64,000 bases of DNA from Phyto melanocephala. Taxonomy: Eukaryota > Arthropoda > Insecta > Diptera > Rhinophoridae. The position numbers and the translations under genes were made by a program. The DNA lies in assembly GCA_941918925.1 (NCBI GenBank), contig OW799234.1, forward strand, positions 60,678,968-60,742,967, given 5' to 3'. Below, piece after piece: positions 33,801 to 44,269 of the stretch (position 1 is the first letter of the stretch; every line of letters begins with the position of its first letter). The notes under the pieces are model-generated. The model ran no database searches, was not told the origin of the DNA, and was given only the letters and a program-made list of their open reading frames with translations.

Positions 33801-34865
33801 TTAAAAGTGCTATATTTGGCCGTGCTGAATTCAATGACCTCAACTTAGAAAAGCCTAGATTCCAGATTTAACTCTATACGCCATTTAACTTGATTATTTC
33901 CAACGCTATCTTTTATTTTGATATAGTTTACTGTTCTTCTTGTCAAGCTCTTTTATTTGATACCCATATTAATAGGGTTAAGAAGAAGAAATTATTCGCC
34001 ATTTGGTTTTGAACGACTACTTACTATATTCTACAACAACATAAGCATGCAGTTACTAACACATACTTATCTACATACATATTCATGATGATGCAAACTT
34101 TGTGAAGGTTATATAGGATTCGGCACAGCCGCAAATTGCGCTCTTACTAGGTTAATACTCGATTTGAACCATTTAAAAAATTCATTGTACGCCATTTTCT
34201 AGTGGCGGCCATCATGGATTTTTTTTATTTGATATCCATATCGACTCTCTCGGTGGTCTAAAAGCTGAAAAAATCGATTTTCGTTTGGAAATTTTAGGAA
34301 AATCAAAAAAACAGTTGCGTTTTGGTGCTTGGATCTTAGTTTCAAACTGATTGGTAAATTTGTCTTAGAAATAATTTCCGAGACTTCACTAAAGTTGGTA
34401 TCACTAGCGTGTCTAATTATTATTTTTAAGCTTGAGAAAGTTGATACATAAAAAATATATATTTTTTCTCAATAATTTTTTTCTATACCTCTGCTAATTA
34501 TTAACGTTTTTGTTTTACGAAAATCCCTAGAAACAAATCGTAATTACAGATATTAACTAACGTGCCGATAAATTATCCTAGTGCCGAAATATGTTGATTT
34601 GATAAGTAAAAATATAAGAAATAAACAGAGGCAGTCGTATTTACTTGTTCATATTTTAGAAAATTATAGGGCGATTATTTTGGATTTAATTATTGATTCA
34701 TTCCCAATTTTTTTTATACGTTTCTGCAATATGTGGGACTTCTAAAAGTTGATTTCAAGCTACAAAAAGACAAACCGAAATAGCTCAATAAACTTCCCTA
34801 TTTATAAGCTTTCAGAAAATATATGCTTTGTGGGGTATAAAAACAAAATACATTTTGCACACAGT
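33801..34865 (-). repeat. Dispersed hairpin-ended repeat, copy P (type 2, diverged, with a second 3' end inside)
   Basis: Directly abuts the TIR element. The left end reads AAAAGTGCTATATTTGGCCG, then GGCGGCCATCATGG and GACTCTCTCGGTGGTCTAAA. The right end reads TAAGCTTTCAGAAAATATAT and GCTTTGTGGGGTATAAAAAC. A plus-oriented 3' terminal piece of the same family (GGATTCGGCACAGCCG ... GCTCTTACTAGG, about 34105-34152) is embedded inside. Confidence 0.75.
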
Positions 34866-34899
34866 AGGTATAAAGAAAAAGTTGCAAAATAGGGTGAAT

Positions 34900-35155
34900 T
34901 CTCCAGTAGTCGGCACTTTAACTTTTTTTTTCATTTTTAAACTGATGCTCTTATGAGTGCGGACATGATATTGGGTTGTCAACGAATTTTTGTTGCTAAG
35001 TGATTGGTATAGCTTTAGACTCAATTAACTATTTTTAATGAATGTTTTTATTTAATTTGAGTAATTTACGTTTTTTCTAAAATGTACCATTTTTGCCAAT
35101 AGTCGGCACCCGTTTGCATAATTTCGGCACTTTTTGACCAAATTGTCGGCATTGC
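34900..35155. repeat. Cluster of GTCGGCAC motifs, possible DNA-transposon ends
   Basis: AGTCGGCACTTTAACTTTTT near 34908, then AGTCGGCACCCG, TTCGGCACTTTTTGACC and TGTCGGCATTGC near 35100-35150. Short repeats spaced inside an A/T-rich stretch are what the hAT elements here show just inside their ends. No clear TIR pair or duplication was found. Confidence 0.4.
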
Positions 35156-35277
35156 ATTTTTACTAAGGAAAGAATAGGATCTTACAAGAATTCAAGTTGT
35201 TTTTTTTTTAATTAAAAAGTAAGCCATTTGAAATTTTGTATGTTTAATATGTTAATAAACACATAAAGAACCATTTT

Positions 35278-35805
35278 AGAGCGCTATATTCAGCTGTGAC
35301 GAATTTTATATATTCACACAGTTTGAACTATCATATACATACATATGTACACAATAATCTGAACTTATAATTTACATTTTTTTTTCAAATATGTCTGTCG
35401 TTAATTGACTCATTAAACCAAGATTTTCAACTTATGTTGCCAAAGGTACATATTTTATGTATACGTAACAAACGCTTTAAGAAGTTCCCTAGGAGCTGCA
35501 AAATTTGGGTAAAATTTTTTAAAAATTATATTATTTCAGCTCGTAATGTGCTCACATAACTGATTTTCAATAGCAAATTTTTCGAAAGCATATATGATAA
35601 ATTTGTACCATATAAGTGTCTGTGAAATGTGAAATGTATGTGGGGCTTCAAAAAATTTTATGTCAACATGCATACAGACAAACGGACTTAGCTAAATCAA
35701 TTCCTGTATCTATAAGGATTCAGAATATATATACTTTATAGGGCCGAAAATAAATATTAAAGAAATTACAAAAGGAATGACAAACTGTGTAAAGAGTATA
35801 AAAAT
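35278..35805 (-). repeat. Dispersed hairpin-ended repeat, copy J (old, diverged)
   Basis: Recognisable only by landmarks: AGAGCGCTATATTCAGCTGT at the left, and AATATATATACTTTATAGGG plus ACAAAAGGAATGACAAACTG at the right. Much of the middle has drifted. Confidence 0.65.
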
Positions 35806-36369
35806 ATGGTTGAGGTCATCATAATCTATGAGCAACATACTACGATAAAACATACAATGATTGCATGTAATCATTAAAAGTTTAATAAAAGTATCATGTA
35901 ATAATCATGTTGGGATCGCAAATGATAATGAAATAATCACATATAATCATAAATTTATAATTTAATTTTATATGATCATAATATGATACCACAAAACAAC
36001 AAAACATTTGAAATTTATTATAATGTGATGTTACACAATCATAAAGTAAGCCTCCGTGATCATGAAATATTCACATACAATATTATCATAACTCTACATA
36101 GTCTTAATATGACTAAAAATTAAGTAAAAACTTAAACATGATTCGACATAAAACGAAAATTTTCTAAATTGAGATCAAATTCTTAATTCTTAAACTACTA
36201 ATATCACAGTTTTAATGTAAAGTTGTTCATAAAGACCTCGTATCAACTTAGAAGATATAAAAAAATTTAAAACAATCACTAAAATGTGTTTTTTAAACAA
36301 AAGACCCTCAGGTTGTTAAGCAAATTTCTTATTAATTCAAAATTTGACATTCTGCAGTTTTGATTAAAT
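35806..36369. other. AT-rich DNA with TGATTAnnATAATCA-like palindromes
   Basis: From about 35835 to 36100 ATGATT/AATCAT recurs more than ten times in both orientations (for example CAATGATTGCATGTAATCAT). I see no TIR boundaries or gene. Confidence 0.4.
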
Positions 36370-36917
36370 GACAGAGTCAGTTCGCTTGTCAATGCATTAA
36401 TGCAAAAAGAAGTTTTTATTGCTGAAATGGAAGAGAAGAAGACTGAGTTTTTAAGCACAGAACTAATATTTTATTGTTTTGAAACAGCAAAACTTTTTCA
36501 GGAGCGATATCCCTGGTTGCCAATGGCTTCTACGGTTCACAAAATGTTAATTCACTCAAAGCAAATAATAGAAAATGCTCCACTTCCAATTGGATTTTTT
36601 GGAGAAGGTGCTGCTGAATCTCGTCATAAAATATACAAAGCCGATCGCCTACATCACGCACCAATAACCTACTAGATGTATTTAATAGGGCCATGGATAC
36701 TTCAGATCTATTAATTTCCACAACATTTTTAAACAGACGCATTCAAAAAAGAACACGTTCCACGTTACCACCTGAAGTAATTGAACTATTATGTTGCTGC
36801 GAATCAACAGAAGAACTTCACCATAACGAACAAGACGACGAAAATAATGAAAGTGAAGAAGCCTCCTTTGAATTAATTTTACAAAGTGAATTGGATATAA
36901 ACAATAAATATAAATAA
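36370..36917 (+). pseudogene. Transposase-like open frame broken by a frameshift
   Basis: Two overlapping open frames join across a frameshift near 36660-36680. The first (36400-36675) reads MQKEVFIAEMEEKKTEFLST ... CFETAKLFQERYPWLPMAST ... PIGFFGEGAAESRHKIYKAD. The second (from about 36670, shifted) reads NLLDVFNRAMDTSDLLISTT ... RSTLPPEVIELLCCCES and ends in an acidic tail (EQDDENNESEEAS) with a stop at 36915. The first frame is open upstream of the ATG, so it is probably only the C-terminal part of a longer protein. The style (HK.LIH....ap.PIG.fgE.a.EsRhK) resembles C-terminal regions of transposon-encoded proteins seen repeatedly in insect genomes. I cannot name the superfamily. Confidence 0.5.
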
Positions 36918-37858
36918 TATAAATTCTATACACTGTGTTTAAATTAATGGGTGCTAGAGGGTTAATTTTTGGTCACTTATGGGTTAAATTCCATTTTTTT
37001 ATTGGAACCATCCATAATTATATAATTCGTATAATAACTGTTTCGATTACTCTTATAATGTAGTCGTAATTAATTTTGCACAGAAAAAGTAGTCATTTGA
37101 CCTAATGTGCAATGGAATAAACATTCTAGTCTAGAAGATAAGTGGAATATCTAAAAAGTAAATTGTTTATTATTTTTTGATTTATATTTTGAATAATTCG
37201 CAATTTTCAGGCTTTTGGACCAGACTTGATAACCATAGGTCATAATCTTTATATTAAGTTTAGATCATCGTTTAATTAAGGGGTATAAGGCACAGCTACG
37301 CTTAATTGCCTACGAGTTTTAAAAAATTTAAATACAAAAGTTGTTCATATTGTAGAATAATTCGAGACATAAACAGCGATTTCTTGAATAATTTGAAAAT
37401 TGATAAATAAAAAATAATACCGACTTTTGGAATTATTCAAAACCTGTTTTGAAAAACTCTACGTAAGAATGTTCCCACAGACAGGCTTTTTTTATTTTAG
37501 GTCTTAGAAGCAAATTTCTTTATACGCGTATGGAAATGATATTTTGTTTTTTTAGTTTTTAGGATCTCTTACAAAAATTTTGAAAACCAATCAGGGAAAA
37601 ACATTAAATGTCTCTGGTATCACGTATTATAAAAATTGTGTCCACAATTCCGTCACATTTATTCACCGACAATAAATTTTAAAATACTACCTGCTAAATA
37701 AAATTTAACATAAAATACCTATAGGCTTTTCAAAAGGTATAATTTTTGGTAATTTTAAATGCACGTGCTTCTGTATGTGATACCCATTGGTATCGTAAAG
37801 GATTTATCAGTATCAGTAATATCCAGTATTAATTAATATTAATTCAGCAACTCTTGAT
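36918..37858. other. AT-rich DNA, no gene seen
   Basis: No supported gene or element. It ends in CTCTTGAT (37851-37858), the left target duplication of the next hAT element. Confidence 0.4.
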
Positions 37859-38959
37859 CATAGCTGCCAGATTTGACGATTTATCGTCATTTTGACGATT
37901 TTACGTGCTAAAATTAAGTGTTGACGATTTGACGATTTATGCTATGTTTTTGACGATTTTCAAGAATTCAAGTTTGCAACATTTTTCATTACTTGTATAT
38001 CAACCTTAAACTAAATAAAAATAATTTGTAACGGTTTTTTATGTTATTAATAATAGAACAGAGTGAAAGAGATATATCGATCATTATTTAATGTGTTTGT
38101 GTGGGTAATTTTTCCACTTTGTACATTTTTAACATAGTATATGCCACATATTATCAACTGATTGATACCTACAACACGAACAAATATAAATTTGGAAATG
38201 CGTTTTAAACAATTATAGTTTTTTAAGTAAATTTATTTCAATTATTTAAGTGACAAATTAATATGCTTTAATACTTCAAAAAAATGGTAAGTTCTTTTTA
38301 ATTATACATTAAAACCTTAAAAATCAAACATTATATTTTCAATAGAAAACCAAGATGATGAAAATTCTAGCAGCTCTTCCTCTGTAAGTAGAAATTTCAT
38401 CCATTTTTTATACAAAACTTTGGAGTAGCTAAAATGAAATTTTAATGGTGTTTTTCACAGGTAACCAACAAGAAGAAGAAAATTAAGGAAGACTGGTTTG
38501 CAGATCCAGAAATAAATTTATGGACTAAAAAGCGAAACGATGTAGTTTATTTTGGCGTTGTGCTCGTCTTACGCTTGCCTAAAGCTACCTTAATCGGTAG
38601 AAACTTTTGAAAAAAATGATTATAATTATTTGTCAATTAGTCTGAATTAGATGCAGCAAATTCATTATTTATAATTTTTTGTATTTATATACATATTAAT
38701 ATTTATTTTTCGAAATTAATTCTAAATTGTATTATATTTATTGTCATGTTCTTAACTTAAAAGGGTCTAATAAAACCATTGATCTCTCTGGATTTAAAAA
38801 GTTTGTTATGTTATGCATTAAATAAAAAATGTTTTGTTTTAAAAAATGCGTTTTTTTATTTTGACGTTTTTATGACGATTTGAGTAAACTATTTGACGAT
38901 TTTGACGATTTTTTCTCCCAAATTAGACGATTTTGCCCCTATTTTATCTGGCAGCTATG
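37859..38959 (+). mobile_element. hAT element, family 3, plus-strand copy
   Basis: An 1101-bp element with perfect 14-bp inverted ends (CATAGCTGCCAGAT / ATCTGGCAGCTATG) and a perfect 8-bp duplication CTCTTGAT (37851-37858, 38960-38967). TTGACGATTT or its complement occurs many times within about 120 bp of each end, a textbook subterminal transposase-binding array. The interior at 38461-38610 encodes KKKKIKEDWFADPEINLWTK then KRNDVVYFGV, which looks like the start of a BED-type zinc finger. It is preceded by an intron with consensus sites (CT|GTAAGT at 38384 and CACAG| at 38460). The finger's Cys/His residues and all catalytic coding are missing. Confidence 0.92.
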
Positions 38960-38967
38960 CTCTTGAT

Positions 38968-39689
38968 ACATTTTTATAAATTTCACAAAAGAACCGTACC
39001 ATCAACATATACTTACGAGTAGTATGTGTATCTATACGTCCGGTTAAATTATAAACACCTTTTTTCCATCTCTTAATTTCGTTTTTTACAAAAACAACAC
39101 ACAATAATACTATGATTTAATATAATAAAATGGGAAATATCTTAATTTTTATCAACAAAAAAAAGTTACTTATTACAAAACAAGATACATTTACCGAACT
39201 GTGCGAAGTATATTAAAGGCAAATATGAACTAAATGAAAATAATAATAACAAAAACCATGTGGACAAGTATAAACAAAAATACATGAATACCGAAATATA
39301 TGTAAATAGCGCAAAAAGAAAACAAAGACAACATTTATTCCATAGCAAAGTACAAAATTAACACAAATTTCATTTTCGTTCTTCGGTTATTTATTTTTAA
39401 TACGAAAATAACCTTTTGTAAAGAATATTGTTTTTGTTGTTTTTGCAAAATTGAGGTACAAACTGAGAGTTAAAAATTTTGCTTACTCTCATGTAAAATA
39501 TAGATACATTTTTAACCCTAAAATATGCAGCACAGTCTATTAAGGTATAATCAATAAACCAATTCCAGTGAATTCTAAATACTTATTTATTTAAAAAAAA
39601 ATAATAATTTTCTATAATTTTCTTAGTAGAGAATTGAAAAAAAAAAATCTATAAGTAAAAAATATATCAAAAATTTAAAATTTTTTATT
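38968..39689. other. AT-rich DNA, no gene seen
   Basis: No supported gene. Asn/Lys-rich A/T sequence. Confidence 0.4.
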
Positions 39690-40075
39690 TTTATTCCCTT
39701 CACAGCGAGTGTAACCTTATGAATAGAGGAATCAATTAAGCATTGTCCATCTGTCAGTGTGTATGTTCATATTAGTTTTTTAGGCTTCTTAAAATCACTA
39801 AGGTCGGTGTGTAGTATCAGATCAGTATTGAAAATCAAATCAAATATACACGACTGCCTCTGTTTTTTCCCATTATTTTTACCACAAAAATTAAGATCTT
39901 TCAGCCATAGGATAATTTTTAGGCACGCTTGTGACTATTTGTAGATATGATATACCTCTAAAGATATTCATAAACAATTTTGGAAAAGTTGGCAAAGTTA
40001 AAGGCAAAATTATTTGGAAAAATATTGATTTTTTAAGCTCCTTAATAATTTTTTGATACGTTAAATACACCATAT
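39690..40075 (+). repeat. Dispersed hairpin-ended repeat, copy K (partial type 2)
   Basis: TTCCCTTCACAGCGAGTGTA, GAATAGAGGAATCAATTAAG, the CACGACTGCCTCTGTTTTTT block and TTTTTACCACAAAAATTAAG are recognisable. The 3' half is missing. Confidence 0.7.
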
Positions 40076-40323
40076 TTGTTCTATTTATTTAATTAAGTCT
40101 ATAGACATGTATCCTTACAGACTATTATATAAAATTTAATTCAAACATGTACGTACAAAACGTTTAATTATTCAAATATAATATTATATTTCGTTTAAAA
40201 ACATTAACATTTATAGAAAAATCGATTAAATTATACATTTCATTAAAATTCTCACATAATTTTCTTAATGGATCGGTATAAGCATAAATTGTATGGGAAA
40301 ATGGAAGGTACAAAGGTATAAAT

Positions 40324-41399
40324 TAGGGTGATCAACTCGGTTTTACAACCGGTGGAAAACCCGGTTTTTTCCTCTTTCTGCTGACGGTTTTTTCTAAATC
40401 TTGATTTTTCGAATATCGAATATACCGGTTTTTTTAGCCGAGAAAGCCGGTTTTTTATTTTTTTAAGTTTATTTTCATATATCTTTGTAACCAATCGTAC
40501 CATAATATATTTAGTACGCGAAAAGTTTCCAAAAATTAGAAAATAAAAACTATTAAATATTCTTCCATAATATTGTAAGAAATTTATTTGTTGTTTAAAA
40601 TACAAATGCATAATTAGAAAAATAATTGAGCTTAAATATTATTTTTTTATAGGATATAAACCTAACGTAAAAGTTAAAGGTAACTGAAGCATAAACTTAG
40701 CTGATCGATCATTTTTAGGTAAAAGATGTAGGTACAGAATTTATAATTATAATTAATGGCATTGAGTGTCTGTCAAATTAAATTTTAATTAAATCATCGA
40801 ACAAACTAGTTTATGCGTATATTTGTCTGTCTGTCAGGGGCATAAGAAAGAATGTTCAAAATGAATTTTTAAAGATTTCCTCCCTAGCCTTTAAATTGTA
40901 TTTTAAATTAAAGAAATCACTTTAATCAATAATATGTGAGTGCATATAAATCCAAAAGACATATCTATCATTTAAAAAATATACAGAAGAAGATACAAAA
41001 ATTTATAGCAGCCTTATAAAAAGTCTTATTTATTTATGAATTAATTTATCGTATTTATTTATTTTACCTGTACCTTTTGTCCTTAAATACAACTAATTAA
41101 AACCAAATTAGTCAACTGCATTCATGTCAGTTATTGCGTTATTGTGCAGCTAAACGTATATAAACTGTAAAAATTTCATATTTAGATATAATTTTTATTA
41201 TAATCTTTTTTTGCAATTTTTTTTAAATTTTTCTTTAAATATTGTATTTTATATATTCGAACCGGTTAACCGGTTTTTTTTCGATTTTTAAAATATCAAC
41301 CGTTTTTTTTTAAATTATAAATATCAAACTATTTGAAAACCGGTTTCTTAAAAAAGTCGAATAATTATTATTATATAATAATTATAATCGATCACCCTA
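40324..41399 (+). mobile_element. hAT-like element, family 4 (CCGGTTTTTT subterminal repeats)
   Basis: A 1076-bp element with inverted ends TAGGGTGATC / GATCACCCTA. It has a nearly perfect 8-bp duplication, GTATAAAT at 40316-40323 versus GTATAAAA at 41400-41407. ACCGGTTTTTT or CCGGTT palindromes recur at least four times inside each end. The interior is A/T-rich and I recognise no transposase coding, so it appears non-autonomous. Confidence 0.8.
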
Positions 41400-41439
41400 G
41401 TATAAAATAAATGAAGTACGACGTGGAATATTAAATTTA

Positions 41440-41755
41440 ATGTTGCTCGAAAGAAAATCAGAAATCGGTATCTCATGGAAGAGCTGAACTAGTAACTTAC
41501 AGTTAACTATTAGAAATTTGAGATGGCGTCCTGGATTAAAAAGCGAATATAAGAGTCACATATAGCAGTTATGGCTTTGTTCCCTTTAACCCGCACAATA
41601 TTGGTATTAAATGCATCGGCTGGACCAGTAGAATAAAGTATACTATGAAAAGTTAAAATCCAAGATTGCCTGCCCTCTAACAAAATTGCGGCCATCTTTT
41701 TCTTAACCCCATTAATATGCATCACTTGATTTGTATGGACTTCTACCAACTATTC
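41440..41755 (+). repeat. Dispersed hairpin-ended repeat, copy L (internal type 2 fragment)
   Basis: Contains AATTTGAGATGGCGTCCTGG, AATATTGGTATTAAATGC, AAAATTGCGGCCATC and ACCCCATTAATATGC, all from the GGCCGCCAT/GGCGTC zone of type 2 copies. Both ends are missing. Confidence 0.6.
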
Positions 41756-42137
41756 CACTTTGATATTGATTTTTCAACGACACTTTTTTTTGATTATTAA
41801 CGATTTAAGCATCAATCAATAATTGCTCTAGTTTCACTGCATTTTCTTTAACTACTGTTCAACATTACTTTTACATATCAACACTGTATGATACAATTAA
41901 TAAAACACATTTCTTGTGACTAATAAAATATGGCCAAAAGTAAATAGTTGTTATTGTTGTCCCACAATACTTTTTACATTCTTACCAAATAACGATAGTC
42001 TAGAATCTAGACTCTAGATTTTTTTTGCCTAAAAAAGGTTAATATCCGTGGTATGAGTAAAAGAGAATTATTATTATTTGCCAGAGTGAGGAAAAGTAGG
42101 TAGTAAAGTAAAATTATAGTAGAGTTTCAAGTAATGC

Positions 42138-43156
42138 CACGGATGGAAATCATGATACAGTTGTACTTTTTATGGTACATTTTTGGCCTTGTTGGTACCG
42201 TGGTACTACCGCGAGCTGCTTGGTACAATTTAAAAATTTGTCCATGTTCTGTTTAATTTTGTTTGTGTGTATTTTATTTTATTCTGTCAGCTTCTTTGTT
42301 TTTGTTGAAATGCTGTTGTCAAAGCGAATTCATGCACCAGGTGGTGTCAAGTCTTCAACAACAAAATCTGCTTAGTACTTTATTGCAAACTTCTTACGAA
42401 AATCACCCGTCAATTTGGCACCACCTGGAACATGAACTCGACTTGGCTATTGTTGTATGTATTTTATTTCACTTATGGTTGGTAAGCATGTAAGGTGGAC
42501 TTTAATAATGAAGTACTAAAATGGTTCGATAAGTTTACTCCAGAAAAAGTTATTATGGGAGAAACAAATTCAATGGTACCTCCTCTGGTAAAAATGTTTC
42601 CTCACGAACAAACAAACTTTGAAGCAATAAATAATCAGAACAGATCACTAGCCGATGTGATTGAATTTAGATCACACAAAGATTCAAATATTTTTTATTT
42701 TTGGTCTAAAGTATCACAGATTAAAAATGAATTAAATGAGTTCATGTTCCCAGATATTTCAAGAATTGTAAGAGGAATTCTGTCTCTTTCACATTCATCG
42801 GCCAATGTCAAACGAGTTGTTTCTTTTCAAAATCTAATTAAAACAAAGAAAAGAAAAAGACTACACGTTTCTACTGTTTTAAATTTGATACAAACAAAAG
42901 ATTTATTGAAGTCAACAAAGTCTTGTTGCTTTTATTTTAAAATACAGAAATTTAATTATCTAAAAGTATTTAATAAATAAAATTTGTTAAATAACCGTAT
43001 GTACCTACGAATGTAATATTTTTTATTGTATACTGAATTTTTATAAAAATTTTTGTTAAGTTAATAAATATTAAAAAAATGGTACCGTCATGGCCTAAAA
43101 AGTACATTTTGTTTTCATGCTTGGTACAAAATCAAAAAAGCCATTTTCCTTCTCTG
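42138..43156 (+). mobile_element. hAT element, family 5 (GGTAC subterminal repeats) with C-terminal transposase remnant
   Basis: A 1019-bp element flanked by a perfect 8-bp duplication AGTAATGC (42130-42137, 43157-43164). The ends are imperfect inverted repeats: CACGGATGGAAA, and CAGAGAAGGAAA read from the right. GGTACA/TGGTACC motifs recur inside each end. The plus-strand frame ending at 42980 carries the hAT C-terminal dimerisation motif (GILSLSHSSANVKRVVSFQN, then TKKRKRLHVSTVLNLIQTKD). The N-terminal two thirds, with the zinc finger and catalytic residues, is not recognisable. Confidence 0.9.
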
Positions 43157-43183
43157 AGTAATGCATACATACCTCCATACATG

Positions 43184-44261
43184 CATAGCTGCCAGATAAA
43201 ATAGGGGCAAAATCGTCTAATTTGGAGAAAAAAATCGTCAAAATCGTCAAGAAGTTTACGCAAATCGTCATAAAAACGTCAAAATAAAAAAACGCATTTT
43301 TTAAAACAAAAAACATAACAAACTTTTTAAATTCAGAGAGATCAATGGTTTTATTAGACCCTTTTAAGTTAAGAACATGACAAAAAATATAATACAATTT
43401 AGAATTAATTTCGAAAAATAAATAATTATATATATGTATATAAATACAAAAAATAATAAATAATCAATTGGCTGCATCTAATTCTGACTAATTGACAAAT
43501 AATTATAATAATTTCTTTCTAAAGTTTCTACCGATTAAGGTAGCTTTAGGCAAGTGTAAGACGAGCACAACGCCAAAATAAACTACATCGTTTCGCTTTT
43601 TAGCCCATAAACTTATTTCTGAATCTGCAAACCAGTCTTCCTTAATTTTCCTCTTCTTGTTCGTTACCTGTGAAAAACACCATTAAAATTTCATTTTAGC
43701 TATTACAAAGTTTTGTATAAAAAATGGATGAAATTTCTACTTACAGAGGAAGAGCTAGAATTATCATCATCTTGGTTTTCTATTGAAAATATAATGTTTG
43801 ATTTTTAAGGTTTTAATGTATAATTAAAAAGAACTTACCATTTTTTTGAAGTATTTAAGCATATTAATTTGTCACTTAAATAATTTAAATAAATTTACTT
43901 AAAAAACTAAAATTGTTTTAAACGCATTTCCATATTTATATTTGTTCGTGTTGTAGGTATCAGTTGATAATATGTGCATATACTATGTTAAAAATGTACA
44001 AAGTGGAAAAATTACCCACACAAACACATTAAATAATGATCGATGTATCTCTTTCACTCTGTTCTATTATTAATAACATAAAAAACCGTTACAAATTATT
44101 TTTATTTAGTTTAAGGTTGAAATAAAAGTAATGAAAAATGTTGCAAACTTGAATTCTTGAAAATCGTCAAAAACATGGCATAAATCGTCAAATCGTCAAC
44201 ACTTAATTTTACCACGTAAAATCGTCAAAATGACGATAAATCGTCAAATCTGGCAGCTATG
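43184..44261 (-). mobile_element. hAT element, family 3, minus-strand copy
   Basis: A 1078-bp element with the same ends as 37859-38959 (CATAGCTGCCAGAT / ATCTGGCAGCTATG). It has its own perfect 8-bp duplication CATACATG (43176-43183, 44262-44269). It carries the same GACGATTT/AAATCGTC subterminal array, the same intron and the same BED-like segment on the opposite strand. It is closely similar to the plus-strand copy along its whole length, so both descend from one internally deleted source. Confidence 0.92.
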
Positions 44262-44269
44262 CATACATG

